Assembly: GCF_001042695.1 (NCBI RefSeq)
Contig: NZ_AP012334.1
Location: forward strand, 1,240,001 to 1,304,000
DNA length: 64,000 nucleotides
Source: Scardovia inopinata JCM 12537
GTDB taxonomy: Bacteria; Actinomycetota; Actinomycetes; Actinomycetales; Bifidobacteriaceae
Reading direction: 5' to 3'
Under the pieces are notes generated by a model, which was not told the origin of the DNA, searched no databases, and saw nothing but the letters and a program-made list of their open reading frames with translations. How positions within the stretch are numbered: the stretch's first letter is position 1; each line of letters begins with the position of its first letter. Both the position numbers and the translations under genes were made by a program. This document shows positions 54,774 to 63,972 of the stretch, piece by piece.

Positions 54774-56255
54774 ATGGCAGACATTGATATCTCTCATGTA
54801 AAAGAAGCAGGAGAAGCTAAGCTAAAAAACGTAAAGAATACGGTTTCTTCCTTAGTAGCTTCGGTACGAACAGAGGTGGAACAAAAACAGCAGAAGGTGG
54901 AGCACACCCCCTTTGCCATCCATCATGCCAACTTAGTCTATACCTATCCGGGAGAAGGCGGTCTGGGCAAGGAAGAGGGCGAAATCAAAAAGGACATGAC
55001 CCTTGTGGTGTCCGAGGAAGGAACCATTGAAGCCATCTTCCCTACCAAGGATACTGATCGGGTTTCAGCTATTCCCGCTACTTACAAGCCCCTTGATGCA
55101 GAAGGTCGTTACCTGCTTCCCGGCTTGATTAACGTTCATACCCATCTTTTCAACACAGGAGAGAGCCTCCCCTCCAACACCATGACCAAGGAAGCTCAAG
55201 CGGAGCAGAGACAGAAGATGCTCAGCGGACCCGGTCATGTAGCCCTACGCGGTATGACCCGCCGGATGGCAAATGAACTTCTCTATTCAGGGGTGACCAC
55301 CATACGAACTGTGGGCGATATCGCCTTTGACACCGTAGATCTGCGCGATGATGTTCAAGACGGGAAGGTACTCGGTCCTCGGATTCTTGCTTCTGGCCCC
55401 ATGCTGGCAGGCGTCAACGGTCATGGAGCTCCCCTGCTCTCTATGGAGTGCCCCGATAAAGAGCAGGCCTTGAAAAACATTCATACCCTGCTGGACAACG
55501 GGGTCAACGCTGTTAAGATTGCTGCCACGGGCGGCGTGACCGATGCCAAGAAAATCGGCGATGCCGGCGCCCCACAATTAACCGAAGATATCATGGCTGT
55601 AATCGTTGAAGAGGCACACAAATCTGGAATCATTGTAGCTGCTCATGCTCAAAGCCTGGAGGGGGTCAAGCGGGCCCTACGGGCTGGAGTAGATACCATT
55701 GAGCACGGAGCTGCACTGGATGATGAGGCCCTTGCCCTCTTCCACAACAATCCCAAGAGCCTCAATGGCTACAGCGCTTTGACTCCCACCTTGTCTGCTA
55801 TTTACCCTGAGACAGATTTGGATCCTAAAGAGCTGGATTTGAGTGATGTTGCCAGGGGCAATGCTGAAATTGTTGGTAAGACCATGACCGAAGGGGCACA
55901 GCGGGCAGTTAAAGAGAAGCTGAATATTCTGGTGGGAACCGATACAGCCATGCCTTACGTCACCCAGTACAACACCTGGCGTGAACTTGACTTCTTGGTT
56001 CGCTACGCTGGAATGACCAAAGCTCAAGCCCTCTTTGCCGCAACGACAGAAAACGCCAAAGTCTTGGGCTTGGCCGAAGTGACAGGCGCCTTAAAGGAAG
56101 GTCTCAGTGCTGACCTCCTGGTGGTGAATGACAACCCCCTGGAGGATCTGCGGGCACTGGATAAGCCTGACTTGGTGGTAGCCAATGGCGTACCGGTCTG
56201 GCATCCTCAGGCCACCCACTTCCCTAAGGTAGATGCTGCTTTGGATACCCTGTAA
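54774..56255 (+). CDS. Amidohydrolase (imidazolonepropionase-like)
   Basis: The 493-residue metal-dependent hydrolase has HxH in LINVHTHLFNTG, a lysine in AVKIAATGGVTD, further ligands in VAAHAQS and TIEHGAAL and an Asp in LVGTDTAMP. These match the amidohydrolase superfamily group near prolidase and imidazolonepropionase. The first 45 residues are a helical extension. The start at 54774 has AGGAAG before it. The substrate is not known; the gene is alone. Confidence 0.88.
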   Translation: MADIDISHVKEAGEAKLKNVKNTVSSLVASVRTEVEQKQQKVEHTPFAIHHANLVYTYPGEGGLGKEEGEIKKDMTLVVSEEGTIEAIFPTKDTDRVSAIPATYKPLDAEGRYLLPGLINVHTHLFNTGESLPSNTMTKEAQAEQRQKMLSGPGHVALRGMTRRMANELLYSGVTTIRTVGDIAFDTVDLRDDVQDGKVLGPRILASGPMLAGVNGHGAPLLSMECPDKEQALKNIHTLLDNGVNAVKIAATGGVTDAKKIGDAGAPQLTEDIMAVIVEEAHKSGIIVAAHAQSLEGVKRALRAGVDTIEHGAALDDEALALFHNNPKSLNGYSALTPTLSAIYPETDLDPKELDLSDVARGNAEIVGKTMTEGAQRAVKEKLNILVGTDTAMPYVTQYNTWRELDFLVRYAGMTKAQALFAATTENAKVLGLAEVTGALKEGLSADLLVVNDNPLEDLRALDKPDLVVANGVPVWHPQATHFPKVDAALDTL

Positions 56256-56325
56256 AAAGTATAATTATCAAAAAATTATTAAAAGCCCGATAGAGCGTGA
56301 AAACGCAGGGTTCTGGCTGATGTAA

Positions 56326-56376
56326 AAGGCTAACGTAAAACTTGCACAATACATTGGTAAGTCTTACGTTAGCCTT
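56326..56376 (-). terminator. Terminator of galK
   Basis: AAGGCTAACGTAA (56326-56338) and TTACGTTAGCCTT (56364-56376) pair perfectly, with further pairing inside after one mismatch. On the minus strand TTTTAC follows. It could also serve the convergent amidohydrolase gene. Confidence 0.75.
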
Positions 56377-56417
56377 CTGAAAAGAATAATTTTATGCACA
56401 TCATGAGAGTTTTATGA

Positions 56418-56446
56418 GACTCTCATAAGACTCTCATAAGACTCTT
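56418..56446. repeat. 11-bp tandem repeat across the galK stop codon
   Basis: AGACTCTCATA occurs at 56418-56428 and 56429-56439 and is partly repeated at 56440-56446. The galK stop (56434-56436) is inside the second unit. Confidence 0.7.
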
Positions 56447-57816
56447 TGCGCTGGTCCAGAAGCTACAGCCGTCAGGGCTCGAGGCTGATTAAAACCTCGA
56501 TCAGCGAAGGCGGTGGCAATCTTCTGGGCAAGGGGTTGGGACTGTCCCTGATTAACAAGGGCAATAATCGATCCTCCAAAACCGCCACCGGTCATCCGGG
56601 CCCCATAAGCACCATTGGCCCGGGCTGTTTCAACTGCCAGATCAAGCTCGGGAACAGTCACCTGATAATCATCCCGCAGGGAGACATGAGAAGCATTAAA
56701 AAGGTGGCCTGCCCGCTCGATGTCTCCCTGAGCAAACGCTCGAACAAACTCGGTTACACGCCAGATTTCCGTGACCACATGGCGTACCCTCTTCATTTCA
56801 ACCGGATTATCCAGCTTGTTCACCACTGTTTTCAAAGCAGCCAAACGAGCCTCTTCGTCATCCCCTGTCTGGGCAGCCAGGGTATCTGCCACTTCCCTCA
56901 AATTAGCCACTCCCAGCTTATGAGCAGCAGCTTCACAGGTAGCCCTGCGCTGGGCATACTGACCGTCATTAAGCTGGTGGGGAGCACAGGTATCCACAAC
57001 CAAAAGTTCCAATCCATAAGCAGAAAGATCACAATCCTGCTGAGACACATTCTCGAAAGAAGTTAAACCGGGTCTGCAGTCTAGAAGCAGGGCCTTACCC
57101 TCCTGACAGCGCATGGAGGCGTTCTGATCCAAGCCCCCAGTACTGGCACCAGCCATCTCATTCTCTGAAGCAATAGCCATGGAAATCAAGGTGACCCGGC
57201 CCTCATCGCTCTTTCCATACCCCAGGTTAAAAGCCTCGTCCAGAGCCAGGGCAGTGGAACAGGTCATGGCGGCCGATGAACTCAGTCCTGCCCCCAGGGG
57301 AAGGCAGGAGACAAAAGCTGCATCGAAGCCACGAACAGGCAACCCCTGACGGCGCATTGCCCAAGCAACACCTACAGGATAGGCAGCCCAGCCTTCAACC
57401 CCCCCGGCTTCCAAGCCCTGCAGATCAGCATGGGCAAGCGAATCTGGATTGATGGAAGAAACCAGGTTTACCTGAGTATCAGTCCGGGACCGAAGAGCAA
57501 TAAAAGTCCTGTGGGGCAGAGCAATAGGCAGGCACAAGCCCCCGTTATAATCTGTATGCTCCCCGATCAGGTTGACTCTGCCGGGGGCATCCCATACTCC
57601 CTCTGGTTGGGTCTGGAATACAGCAGTAAAAAGATCCCATGCTTGCCGGGCTCCCTGTGCATCAGACAAGGCAGGGATAAATTTTATCGCCGGAGCCGCA
57701 GCTCCGGCCGTGCCTGCTGAACCTGGCTTCCTCTCCACAGGATTAGCCGCCTTATCTGACGAATCTGACGAATCTGACACACCTGTCATACCCTGCCTCA
57801 TGATGTTCTGCCTCAT
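56434..57816 (-). CDS. galK: Galactokinase
   Basis: GalK phosphorylates galactose in the Leloir pathway. The GHMP-kinase motifs are clear: GRVNLIGEHTDYNGG, PLGAGLSSSAAM and RMTGGGFGGSII. The 460-residue length includes an N-terminal extension of about 65 residues, low in complexity, encoded by two small tandem DNA repeats (15 bp at 57793-57822 and 9 bp at 57755-57780). AAGGAAACATC precedes the start at 57816, but starts at MTGVSD or further in are possible. It follows galT by 32 bp. Confidence 0.93.
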   Translation of the reverse strand: MRQNIMRQGMTGVSDSSDSSDKAANPVERKPGSAGTAGAAAPAIKFIPALSDAQGARQAWDLFTAVFQTQPEGVWDAPGRVNLIGEHTDYNGGLCLPIALPHRTFIALRSRTDTQVNLVSSINPDSLAHADLQGLEAGGVEGWAAYPVGVAWAMRRQGLPVRGFDAAFVSCLPLGAGLSSSAAMTCSTALALDEAFNLGYGKSDEGRVTLISMAIASENEMAGASTGGLDQNASMRCQEGKALLLDCRPGLTSFENVSQQDCDLSAYGLELLVVDTCAPHQLNDGQYAQRRATCEAAAHKLGVANLREVADTLAAQTGDDEEARLAALKTVVNKLDNPVEMKRVRHVVTEIWRVTEFVRAFAQGDIERAGHLFNASHVSLRDDYQVTVPELDLAVETARANGAYGARMTGGGFGGSIIALVNQGQSQPLAQKIATAFADRGFNQPRALTAVASGPAQRVL

Positions 57817-57848
57817 GATGTTTCCTTTCCACAAACAAAAACTAATCC

Positions 57849-59102
57849 TTAATCCTCAATATCAACCGGCCCCAAGGCACGGAACCGGCTGGCAATCTTT
57901 TCCGGAGTTGTATCAGAAATCCAGGCCGCCATACCGGATTCAGAACCTGCCAGATACTTGATTTTATTAGCCGCCCTGCGGAAGGAGAAGAACTGAAGAT
58001 TAAGACTGTAGTTGATCCTCCTGGGGTCTCGCACAGGAGCCTGATGCCAGGCTGCAATGTAAGGCAAATCCATACCCTGCCCATCTCCCCTATCGAAAAA
58101 AGCATTGCCCCGTTTCAGAAGGGCAGAATACATATAAGCCAAGCCCCAGCGTTCATCATCAGTAAGCTGATCCAGAGTCAGAACTCCCCCGCGGACAGGC
58201 TGAAGGTGCACCTCCAGGGGCCACCGGGCAGCTGCAGGAACATACGCAATCCAGGTAGAATTGCGCATAATAATTCGTTGTTCTGCCTCCAGCTCTCCCT
58301 GGAGAATATCTCTGAGCAGGTTTCCACCGGTGCGTTCATGATACTCCTGAGTCTGTCTGAGTTCCTGTTCAAGCCGGGGTGCAATAAAGGGGTAGCAATA
58401 AATCTGACCATGAGGATGGGCTAGGGAAACGCCTATTTCCTGACCGTGATTCTCAAAAGGAAAGATCTGCTCTATTCCTTCTATAGCAGAGATTTCAGCC
58501 GTGCGGAAAGCCCAGGCTTCTACTACGGTTCTCAGACGGAAGACAGGGAGATCAGCAGGAAGAGAGGTTTCACCCGGATCGAAGCAGACCACTTCGCAAC
58601 GACCAGCTGCTGGCCTCTGCTGCCAAAGAGGATTCCCATCCACATAGGTGACAGCATCATCCTGGCCGGGAAGACGGTTCATGGAGGGAAAACGATTTTC
58701 AAAGACTACCACGTTATAATCAGTGTCAGGAATCTCACCATCCTGGTAGGGATTGCCGGGTTTACGGGCAGCGAGAGGATTCCCGCTTGCCGTGGCTCCT
58801 GGTCCGGCAGTGATTGGCCGGTTCATACGGGCTGTAGCCATGGGAATCCAATCTCCAGTCAGAGGATCCCTGCGCATTTGCGGAGCCTGCACCGGAATAG
58901 GATTACCTTCGCCATCAATTCCCGGTTCAAAACGATTGGCCAGCTTCCTGGGATCAGTCAGTTGCCTGGTTTTCTTTCCTGATACATAGTCAGGGTCATC
59001 GTCCACATAAAAGAATTGACGTCCGTCAGCCAGCTTGGTTGGCGTAATCCGAATATGCTCTGAGGCATATTCCCCAGGCCGATAATGAGCGAATTCCGTC
59101 AT
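57849..59102 (-). CDS. galT: Galactose-1-phosphate uridylyltransferase
   Basis: GalT swaps UMP between UDP-glucose and galactose-1-phosphate. The 417-residue protein has MRRDPLTGDWIPMATARMNRP, NYNV-like VVVFENRFPSM and the catalytic SLAHPHGQIYCYPF with the nucleophile His in HPHGQ. The start at 59102 (MTEFAHYRPGE) has GGAG six bases ahead. It is followed by galK; no galE is in the window. Confidence 0.96.
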   Translation of the reverse strand: MTEFAHYRPGEYASEHIRITPTKLADGRQFFYVDDDPDYVSGKKTRQLTDPRKLANRFEPGIDGEGNPIPVQAPQMRRDPLTGDWIPMATARMNRPITAGPGATASGNPLAARKPGNPYQDGEIPDTDYNVVVFENRFPSMNRLPGQDDAVTYVDGNPLWQQRPAAGRCEVVCFDPGETSLPADLPVFRLRTVVEAWAFRTAEISAIEGIEQIFPFENHGQEIGVSLAHPHGQIYCYPFIAPRLEQELRQTQEYHERTGGNLLRDILQGELEAEQRIIMRNSTWIAYVPAAARWPLEVHLQPVRGGVLTLDQLTDDERWGLAYMYSALLKRGNAFFDRGDGQGMDLPYIAAWHQAPVRDPRRINYSLNLQFFSFRRAANKIKYLAGSESGMAAWISDTTPEKIASRFRALGPVDIED

Positions 59103-59305
59103 CGTTGCTCCTTTGTTGTCAGATGATATTATCTTAGCAGCGGTGTTAGATTTTGTTCGTTTTATCAGAGTTATGAACATGTATAAACATTTATCACATG
59201 ATCATATATGGTCATATCCGTATACCCTGTCACAGCCCCCCATATCCGTCAGTCTTCACATACAGTCCCAAGGTGGCCGCCAGGCTCGCTGGAGTCTCTT
59301 TCTTT
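59103..59305. promoter_or_regulatory. gal promoter region with candidate operator sequences
   Basis: Between galT and the DeoR gene, the stretch TATGAACATGTATAAACATT, followed by TATCACATGATC (about 59170-59203), shares TATGAACAT and ACATT(T)ATC with a stretch at the start of the DeoR gene (about 60079-60101). These may be operator half-sites for the regulator; this is inference. Confidence 0.35.
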
Positions 59306-60082
59306 TCACGCCAAAACCAGATGCTTAGCAACTCGACGGATTGCGGCCTCCTGCTTTCTGCTCAGGTCAGAATCGGTAATGATGGTGTCAATTTGTGAGA
59401 AATCAGCAAAAAGGGACAGGGACGTTCCCTCCCATTTTGTGTGGTCTGCCAGAACCACAGACATATCTGCAATAGAAATCAGCGCTGAGTTAGTGGCAGC
59501 CTCCAGGGAATTAGGAGTGAGAAATCCGCGGGGAACCGACACCGAATGGGCTCCCAGGAAGAGGGTATTGACTCTCAGGCCTTGAATCACCTTATCGGCG
59601 ATAGGGCCAACCAGGGAATGCGACCGGGTTACCACTCCTCCGGTCATAATGACCTCTACAGACTGTGAGCTGTCGGTTATCTGCGCCAACTGGGCAACCG
59701 GCAGAGAATTGGTAAGGATGGTGATCCCCTGGCTGCGAAAACTTTCCAGAAGGGTCTGAGCAAAAACATAGGCAGTGCTGCCGCCCCCGATGGCAATCAC
59801 ATCTCCCGGGGAGACATATTCCACTGCTTTTAGGGCAATAGCCTGCTTCAGTCCGGTCTCCATCCTGGAGGTCACAGAAAAAAGAGGTTCCGACAGGAGC
59901 GTGCTGGTAGAAACAGCCCCGCCGTGGACTCTTTTCAGCAGGCCCTTGTTGGCCAGATCCTCAATATCCCTCCTGATCGTCATAGACGATACACCGAGCT
60001 GTTCAGACAGGTCACTGACCCGAACAGCTCCGCTGTCCCTCAGTTTGGAAAGAATCACCTGTTGTCGTTGAGTTGAGATCAT
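59306..60082 (-). CDS. DeoR/GlpR-family transcriptional regulator
   Basis: The 258-residue regulator has an N-terminal helix-turn-helix (MISTQRQQVILSKLRDSG, VSDLSEQLGVSSMTIRRDIE, then LKRVHGGAVS) and a sugar-phosphate-binding domain (AIGGGSTAYVFAQTL, MTGGVVTRSHSLVGP). The start at 60082 fits the family. It lies upstream of galT-galK on the same strand and probably controls them; the likely effector is a sugar phosphate. Confidence 0.92.
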   Translation of the reverse strand: MISTQRQQVILSKLRDSGAVRVSDLSEQLGVSSMTIRRDIEDLANKGLLKRVHGGAVSTSTLLSEPLFSVTSRMETGLKQAIALKAVEYVSPGDVIAIGGGSTAYVFAQTLLESFRSQGITILTNSLPVAQLAQITDSSQSVEVIMTGGVVTRSHSLVGPIADKVIQGLRVNTLFLGAHSVSVPRGFLTPNSLEAATNSALISIADMSVVLADHTKWEGTSLSLFADFSQIDTIITDSDLSRKQEAAIRRVAKHLVLA

Positions 60083-60133
60083 ATGAACATTATCGCACAC
60101 AAAGTGGGATAAGAACAAGCTGATTTTTCTATC

Positions 60134-60916
60134 CTACCGAAGTAAATTCCTCTTGGATTTGCGTTTGCCAGTCACAAGCCGATAAATCCCCCAGCCGGTA
60201 ACCCTCCACATGGCCTCTAGCACAATTCCCGCCCCCATCTTAGAGGATCCTTTAGTGCGCTCCACAAAAATAATGGGAACTTCTATAATTCTTCCACCCG
60301 CATATTCAATCCGACGAGTCATATCAACCTGGAAAACGTAGCCATTGGCCTGGATTTTATCCAAATGCAAGCGGCGCAAGGCCTCCGCCCTGTACGCCCT
60401 AAACCCGGCTGTCACATCATGAGTAGACAAACCCAGAGCCAAGCGGGCATAGGTAGATCCGCACCAGGAAATAGCCTGCCTGTACCAAGGCCAGTTTTCA
60501 GTTCCTCCCCCGGGGACTCTGCGAGAACCTATACAGGCATCACAATCAGGACGGCTTACCAGCTGCCCAATAACCTTCCTCAGGTCTTCCGGCCTGTGAG
60601 ATCCATCCATATCCATCTGACAAATAATGTCATAATTATGCAAGAGCGCCCACTCGAAACCAGCCAAATAAGCAGGACCAAGTCCCCGCTTGATAGACCT
60701 GTGTATCACCATTATCCGCCTGTCGGCCTGAGCCATCTTCTCAGCTTCCTGACCAGTACCGTCAGGAGAAGAATCATCAACAACCAAAACATGAACCGAA
60801 GGGCAGCAACGAAAAATGCCGCTGAGGGTAGGCTGTAAATTGTCCTTCTCATTGTATGTAGGCATAACAATGAGAATCTTCAGATTATCAGCAAAATTTG
60901 CCTTATGGACAGTCAC
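60134..60916 (-). CDS. Polyprenol-phosphate mannosyltransferase-like glycosyltransferase (GT2)
   Basis: The 260-residue protein resembles dolichol-phosphate mannose synthase (Ppm1/DPM1 type). It has MPTYNEKDNL, VVDDSSPDGTGQEAE, ICQMDMDGSHRPEDL with the DxD-like motif, DVTAGFRAYRAEAL and YVFQVDMTRRIEYAG. No membrane helices are seen at the C-terminus. A GTG start at 60916 with AAAGGGGG before it was preferred to a longer frame from an ATG at 60991. The product would donate mannose for wall glycans or lipids. Confidence 0.88.
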   Translation of the reverse strand: MTVHKANFADNLKILIVMPTYNEKDNLQPTLSGIFRCCPSVHVLVVDDSSPDGTGQEAEKMAQADRRIMVIHRSIKRGLGPAYLAGFEWALLHNYDIICQMDMDGSHRPEDLRKVIGQLVSRPDCDACIGSRRVPGGGTENWPWYRQAISWCGSTYARLALGLSTHDVTAGFRAYRAEALRRLHLDKIQANGYVFQVDMTRRIEYAGGRIIEVPIIFVERTKGSSKMGAGIVLEAMWRVTGWGIYRLVTGKRKSKRNLLR

Positions 60917-61072
60917 GCATCCCCCTTTATTGCATCTGTTCCCATAGTAACATCTAGCAAAGCAAAGGACCTGAAGACAGGGGTCAGTCATCCGATATGT
61001 CTATTATGGAAACGTTGAGCCGGCTAAGCCGCTACAGACGATGATGTTTTGAAGATAGGAATTGATATCGCC

Positions 61073-61792
61073 ATGATTGCACCCAATCAGCATCGACAGA
61101 TAGACCCTGAAGCAATACTCCTGCATACTGCCTTGTTCAAGCATGTTAAGCCGTCAGATGCTGATCAGTTAATTCCCCACCTTCACCAGCTCGAGTATGC
61201 AAAAGGAGATTTTATCTTCCGCGAGCGCGATACTGATACCCGCATGTTCATATTAGAAAATGGAAAGGTGAAACTGACTCGGGAATCTCATGACGGGCGT
61301 ATTCAGCTCCTGAGCATTCATGGTCCGGGGGAAGTTTTGGGAGAAATTCCGGTTTTTGATCCTGAGGGAGGGCCACGAACAGCCTCTGCAGTTGCCATGA
61401 AAGATGAGACGGTGACCGTTTCCCTGTCTCATGAAGCCTTGCTGAAATGGTTGGATGATCACCCGGAAGTAGCAGTCAGCATGCTTCAGGTTTTGGCCCA
61501 CCGTATGCGCAGAAACAATGAGAAAATCAGCGATTTCGTTTTTATGGATGTACCCGGCCGACTGGCCAAGACCCTGATTGATCTTGCCCGTCGCTTTGGT
61601 CAGCCCACAGAAAAAGGCCTATTGGTCCCTCATGATTTAACCCAGGAAGAACTGGCACAGCTGGTAGGAACGTCCAGGGAAACAGTGAACAAGGCGCTGA
61701 TGGATTTCACCAACCGAGGGTGGATTGCCAGAGATGGTCGGACAATAATTATCTATCGTCCGGGAAAACTCATTCTTCGCTCTAAGCATTAA
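61073..61792 (+). CDS. Crp/Fnr-family regulator (GlxR-like)
   Basis: The protein of about 239 residues has a cyclic-nucleotide-binding fold (YAKGDFIFRERDTDTRMFIL, GPGEVLGEIPVF, TASAVAMKDETV) and a C-terminal winged helix (LTQEELAQLVGTSRETVNKAL). The sequence is close in layout to actinobacterial GlxR/Crp proteins. Start is taken at the ATG at 61073, 22 bp after AGGAATTG; a TTG at 61049 is also possible. It diverges from the glycosyltransferase. Confidence 0.92.
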   Translation: MIAPNQHRQIDPEAILLHTALFKHVKPSDADQLIPHLHQLEYAKGDFIFRERDTDTRMFILENGKVKLTRESHDGRIQLLSIHGPGEVLGEIPVFDPEGGPRTASAVAMKDETVTVSLSHEALLKWLDDHPEVAVSMLQVLAHRMRRNNEKISDFVFMDVPGRLAKTLIDLARRFGQPTEKGLLVPHDLTQEELAQLVGTSRETVNKALMDFTNRGWIARDGRTIIIYRPGKLILRSKH

Positions 61793-61872
61793 GGCATCGT
61801 TTTCTGACCAGATATCTCTTTTCTTCAGGAGGACGAAGTCCGGTGGTAGACGCTTAACCTTAAAATGGAAGT

Positions 61873-63972
61873 ATGTCTGCTGAGAAACCAAAAAAGAGTA
61901 TAGGACGTATTTTTACACTCCTTCTGGCCTACCTCATCTTCTGCATTGCAGGAGGAATTGTAACCTCGGGCTTTTTGCTGCCTGGAGCAGTAGTTGCATC
62001 TAATGCCGTACAGAAACTGACTCCTAATCTGACTACTACCGACAACATCACGTTCAACCTGTCAGACCTCCCACAGCAATCCCGCATGTATGCATCGGAC
62101 GGGACAACACTTATAGCTACCTTTTACGATCAAAACAGAATTAATGTTTCCCTGGGCAAGGTGTCCAAAGTCATGCAGCAGGCAGTGGTAGCCAGGGAAG
62201 ATCGTCGTTTTTTCCAGCATCATGGCGTTGATCCCCAGGGTGTGCTCCGCGCCTTTGTCCAAACCTATGTCAATCAGGGAAATACTCAGGGAGGCTCTAC
62301 CCTAACCCAGCAGTATGTTAAAAATATGCTGATTGAACAGGCACAGTCAGAAAATGATCCCATTGGCGCCTATCACGCTAAGGAAGACACCATTGCTCGC
62401 AAAATCAAGGAAATGCTCCTGGCTCTGCAAATTGAAAAGACTTATTCCAAGGCCGATATTCTTCAAGGATACTTGAATATAGCTCAGTTTGGCACGTCTA
62501 CTTATGGTGTGGAAACAGCCGCTCAACATTATTTTTCCAAGTCAGCAGCGGATCTCAATGCCGGTGAAGCAGCAACCATTGCAGCCATCACCAAGAATCC
62601 GGCGAAATATGATCCTACTGTCAACGTTGCCGAAGCACAGAATCAGCGCAACATTGTCCTCGACCTCATGGTCACCTGCAAGTTCCTGACCAAGGCTCAG
62701 GCCACCCAGTTTAAGTCGGTTCCTCTTCAGAACATGCTCAAGATTAAGGCAGTCAGCGTCGGCTGCCAGGCAGCAGGAGACTCAGCATTTTTCTGTGATT
62801 ATGTGGTTCATAAAATCCTTAATTCTTCAGCCTTTGGAAAGACTTCAGCCGAACGCCGCAGACTCCTTTACGAGGGCGGCCTGACTATTATTACTACTCT
62901 TGATGTCAAGGCGGAAACAGCGGCTAACGCATCTGTCCGCAAGGTCATTCCCGTTAATGATCCGTCGGGTTTTGAGGCGGCTATGGCTGCTATTCAGCCC
63001 GGAACAGGAAAGGTCCTGGCTATTGCCCAAAATCGCACCTATAACGCCACCACCAAGGCTGGCGGAACATCAACGGCTATTAACTATGCAGTAGACCAGG
63101 CAGACGGAGGCGGAATTGGAGTTCAGACCGGTTCAACCTTCAAGCCCATTAACATGGTTTCCTGGCTATCTAACGGCCATACAGCCATGGAGTCTCTGCG
63201 AACGTATACCAGTTATCCTAACGCCAGCTTCCCTTGCTCAGCCACCAAGGGAGGCTACTGGCAGGTGTCTAATTCAGGAGGTGGGACGGTTAATCCGGAA
63301 ACCCCCTACCATGCCCTGATTATGTCTCACAACACCACTCAGGCATCCATGGCTCAGAAAATTGGCCTCTGCGCCATCGCCAAAACAGCAACCGCCCTGG
63401 GCTACCATAACGCAGCTCTGGGGAATACGAACATTGAGAACAACATGGAACCTGCCATCATCATTGGTTCTCTCAATGCTTCTCCCCTCACCATGGCCAG
63501 TGTCTACGCCACTATTGCAGCCAATGGCGTTCACTGCGATCCCATTGCCATCACAAAAGTCACTAAGAACGGCAAAGATATTGCAGTCCCCAGTGCTAAT
63601 TGCAAACAGGCTATTTCCAAAGAGGTAGCACAAACCACTGCTTATATTCTCAATAAGGATGTGACAGACGGTGCTGCCAAGGGAGCCCAGCTTGCTAACA
63701 ATCGTAAGACTTTTGCCAAAACAGGTACAGCAGAAGATAAGTACATGGACAGTGTTATTTTCACCCACGGGGTGGCTGCTTACACCACCATGGGCAATAT
63801 GGAACAGCCGAAATCTTTCACCAGAAGGACAATAGGAGGGCAAACCCATGACACATGGTTTGGTTCCTATTCTCTTCCCATCCTGACCAGTTTTATTAAC
63901 GACTACGTGAAGGCAGCCCATATCCCCGATGATCCCTCTTACGGCAAAGCTGACGCCCGTCTGATGGGATGA
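61873..63972 (+). CDS. Class A penicillin-binding protein (bifunctional)
   Basis: This membrane-anchored peptidoglycan synthase has 699 residues. A single helix (IFTLLLAYLIFCIAGGIVTS) is followed by a GT51 glycosyltransferase (VVAREDRRFFQHHGVDPQG with E109, GGSTLTQQYVKN) and a transpeptidase with nucleophile Ser in GSTFKPINM, SxN in SHNTTQ and KTG in AKTGTAEDK. The C-terminus ends shortly after the transpeptidase, without PASTA repeats. It follows the regulator by 80 bp. A stop is reached inside the window, so the gene is complete. Confidence 0.95.
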   Translation: MSAEKPKKSIGRIFTLLLAYLIFCIAGGIVTSGFLLPGAVVASNAVQKLTPNLTTTDNITFNLSDLPQQSRMYASDGTTLIATFYDQNRINVSLGKVSKVMQQAVVAREDRRFFQHHGVDPQGVLRAFVQTYVNQGNTQGGSTLTQQYVKNMLIEQAQSENDPIGAYHAKEDTIARKIKEMLLALQIEKTYSKADILQGYLNIAQFGTSTYGVETAAQHYFSKSAADLNAGEAATIAAITKNPAKYDPTVNVAEAQNQRNIVLDLMVTCKFLTKAQATQFKSVPLQNMLKIKAVSVGCQAAGDSAFFCDYVVHKILNSSAFGKTSAERRRLLYEGGLTIITTLDVKAETAANASVRKVIPVNDPSGFEAAMAAIQPGTGKVLAIAQNRTYNATTKAGGTSTAINYAVDQADGGGIGVQTGSTFKPINMVSWLSNGHTAMESLRTYTSYPNASFPCSATKGGYWQVSNSGGGTVNPETPYHALIMSHNTTQASMAQKIGLCAIAKTATALGYHNAALGNTNIENNMEPAIIIGSLNASPLTMASVYATIAANGVHCDPIAITKVTKNGKDIAVPSANCKQAISKEVAQTTAYILNKDVTDGAAKGAQLANNRKTFAKTGTAEDKYMDSVIFTHGVAAYTTMGNMEQPKSFTRRTIGGQTHDTWFGSYSLPILTSFINDYVKAAHIPDDPSYGKADARLMG

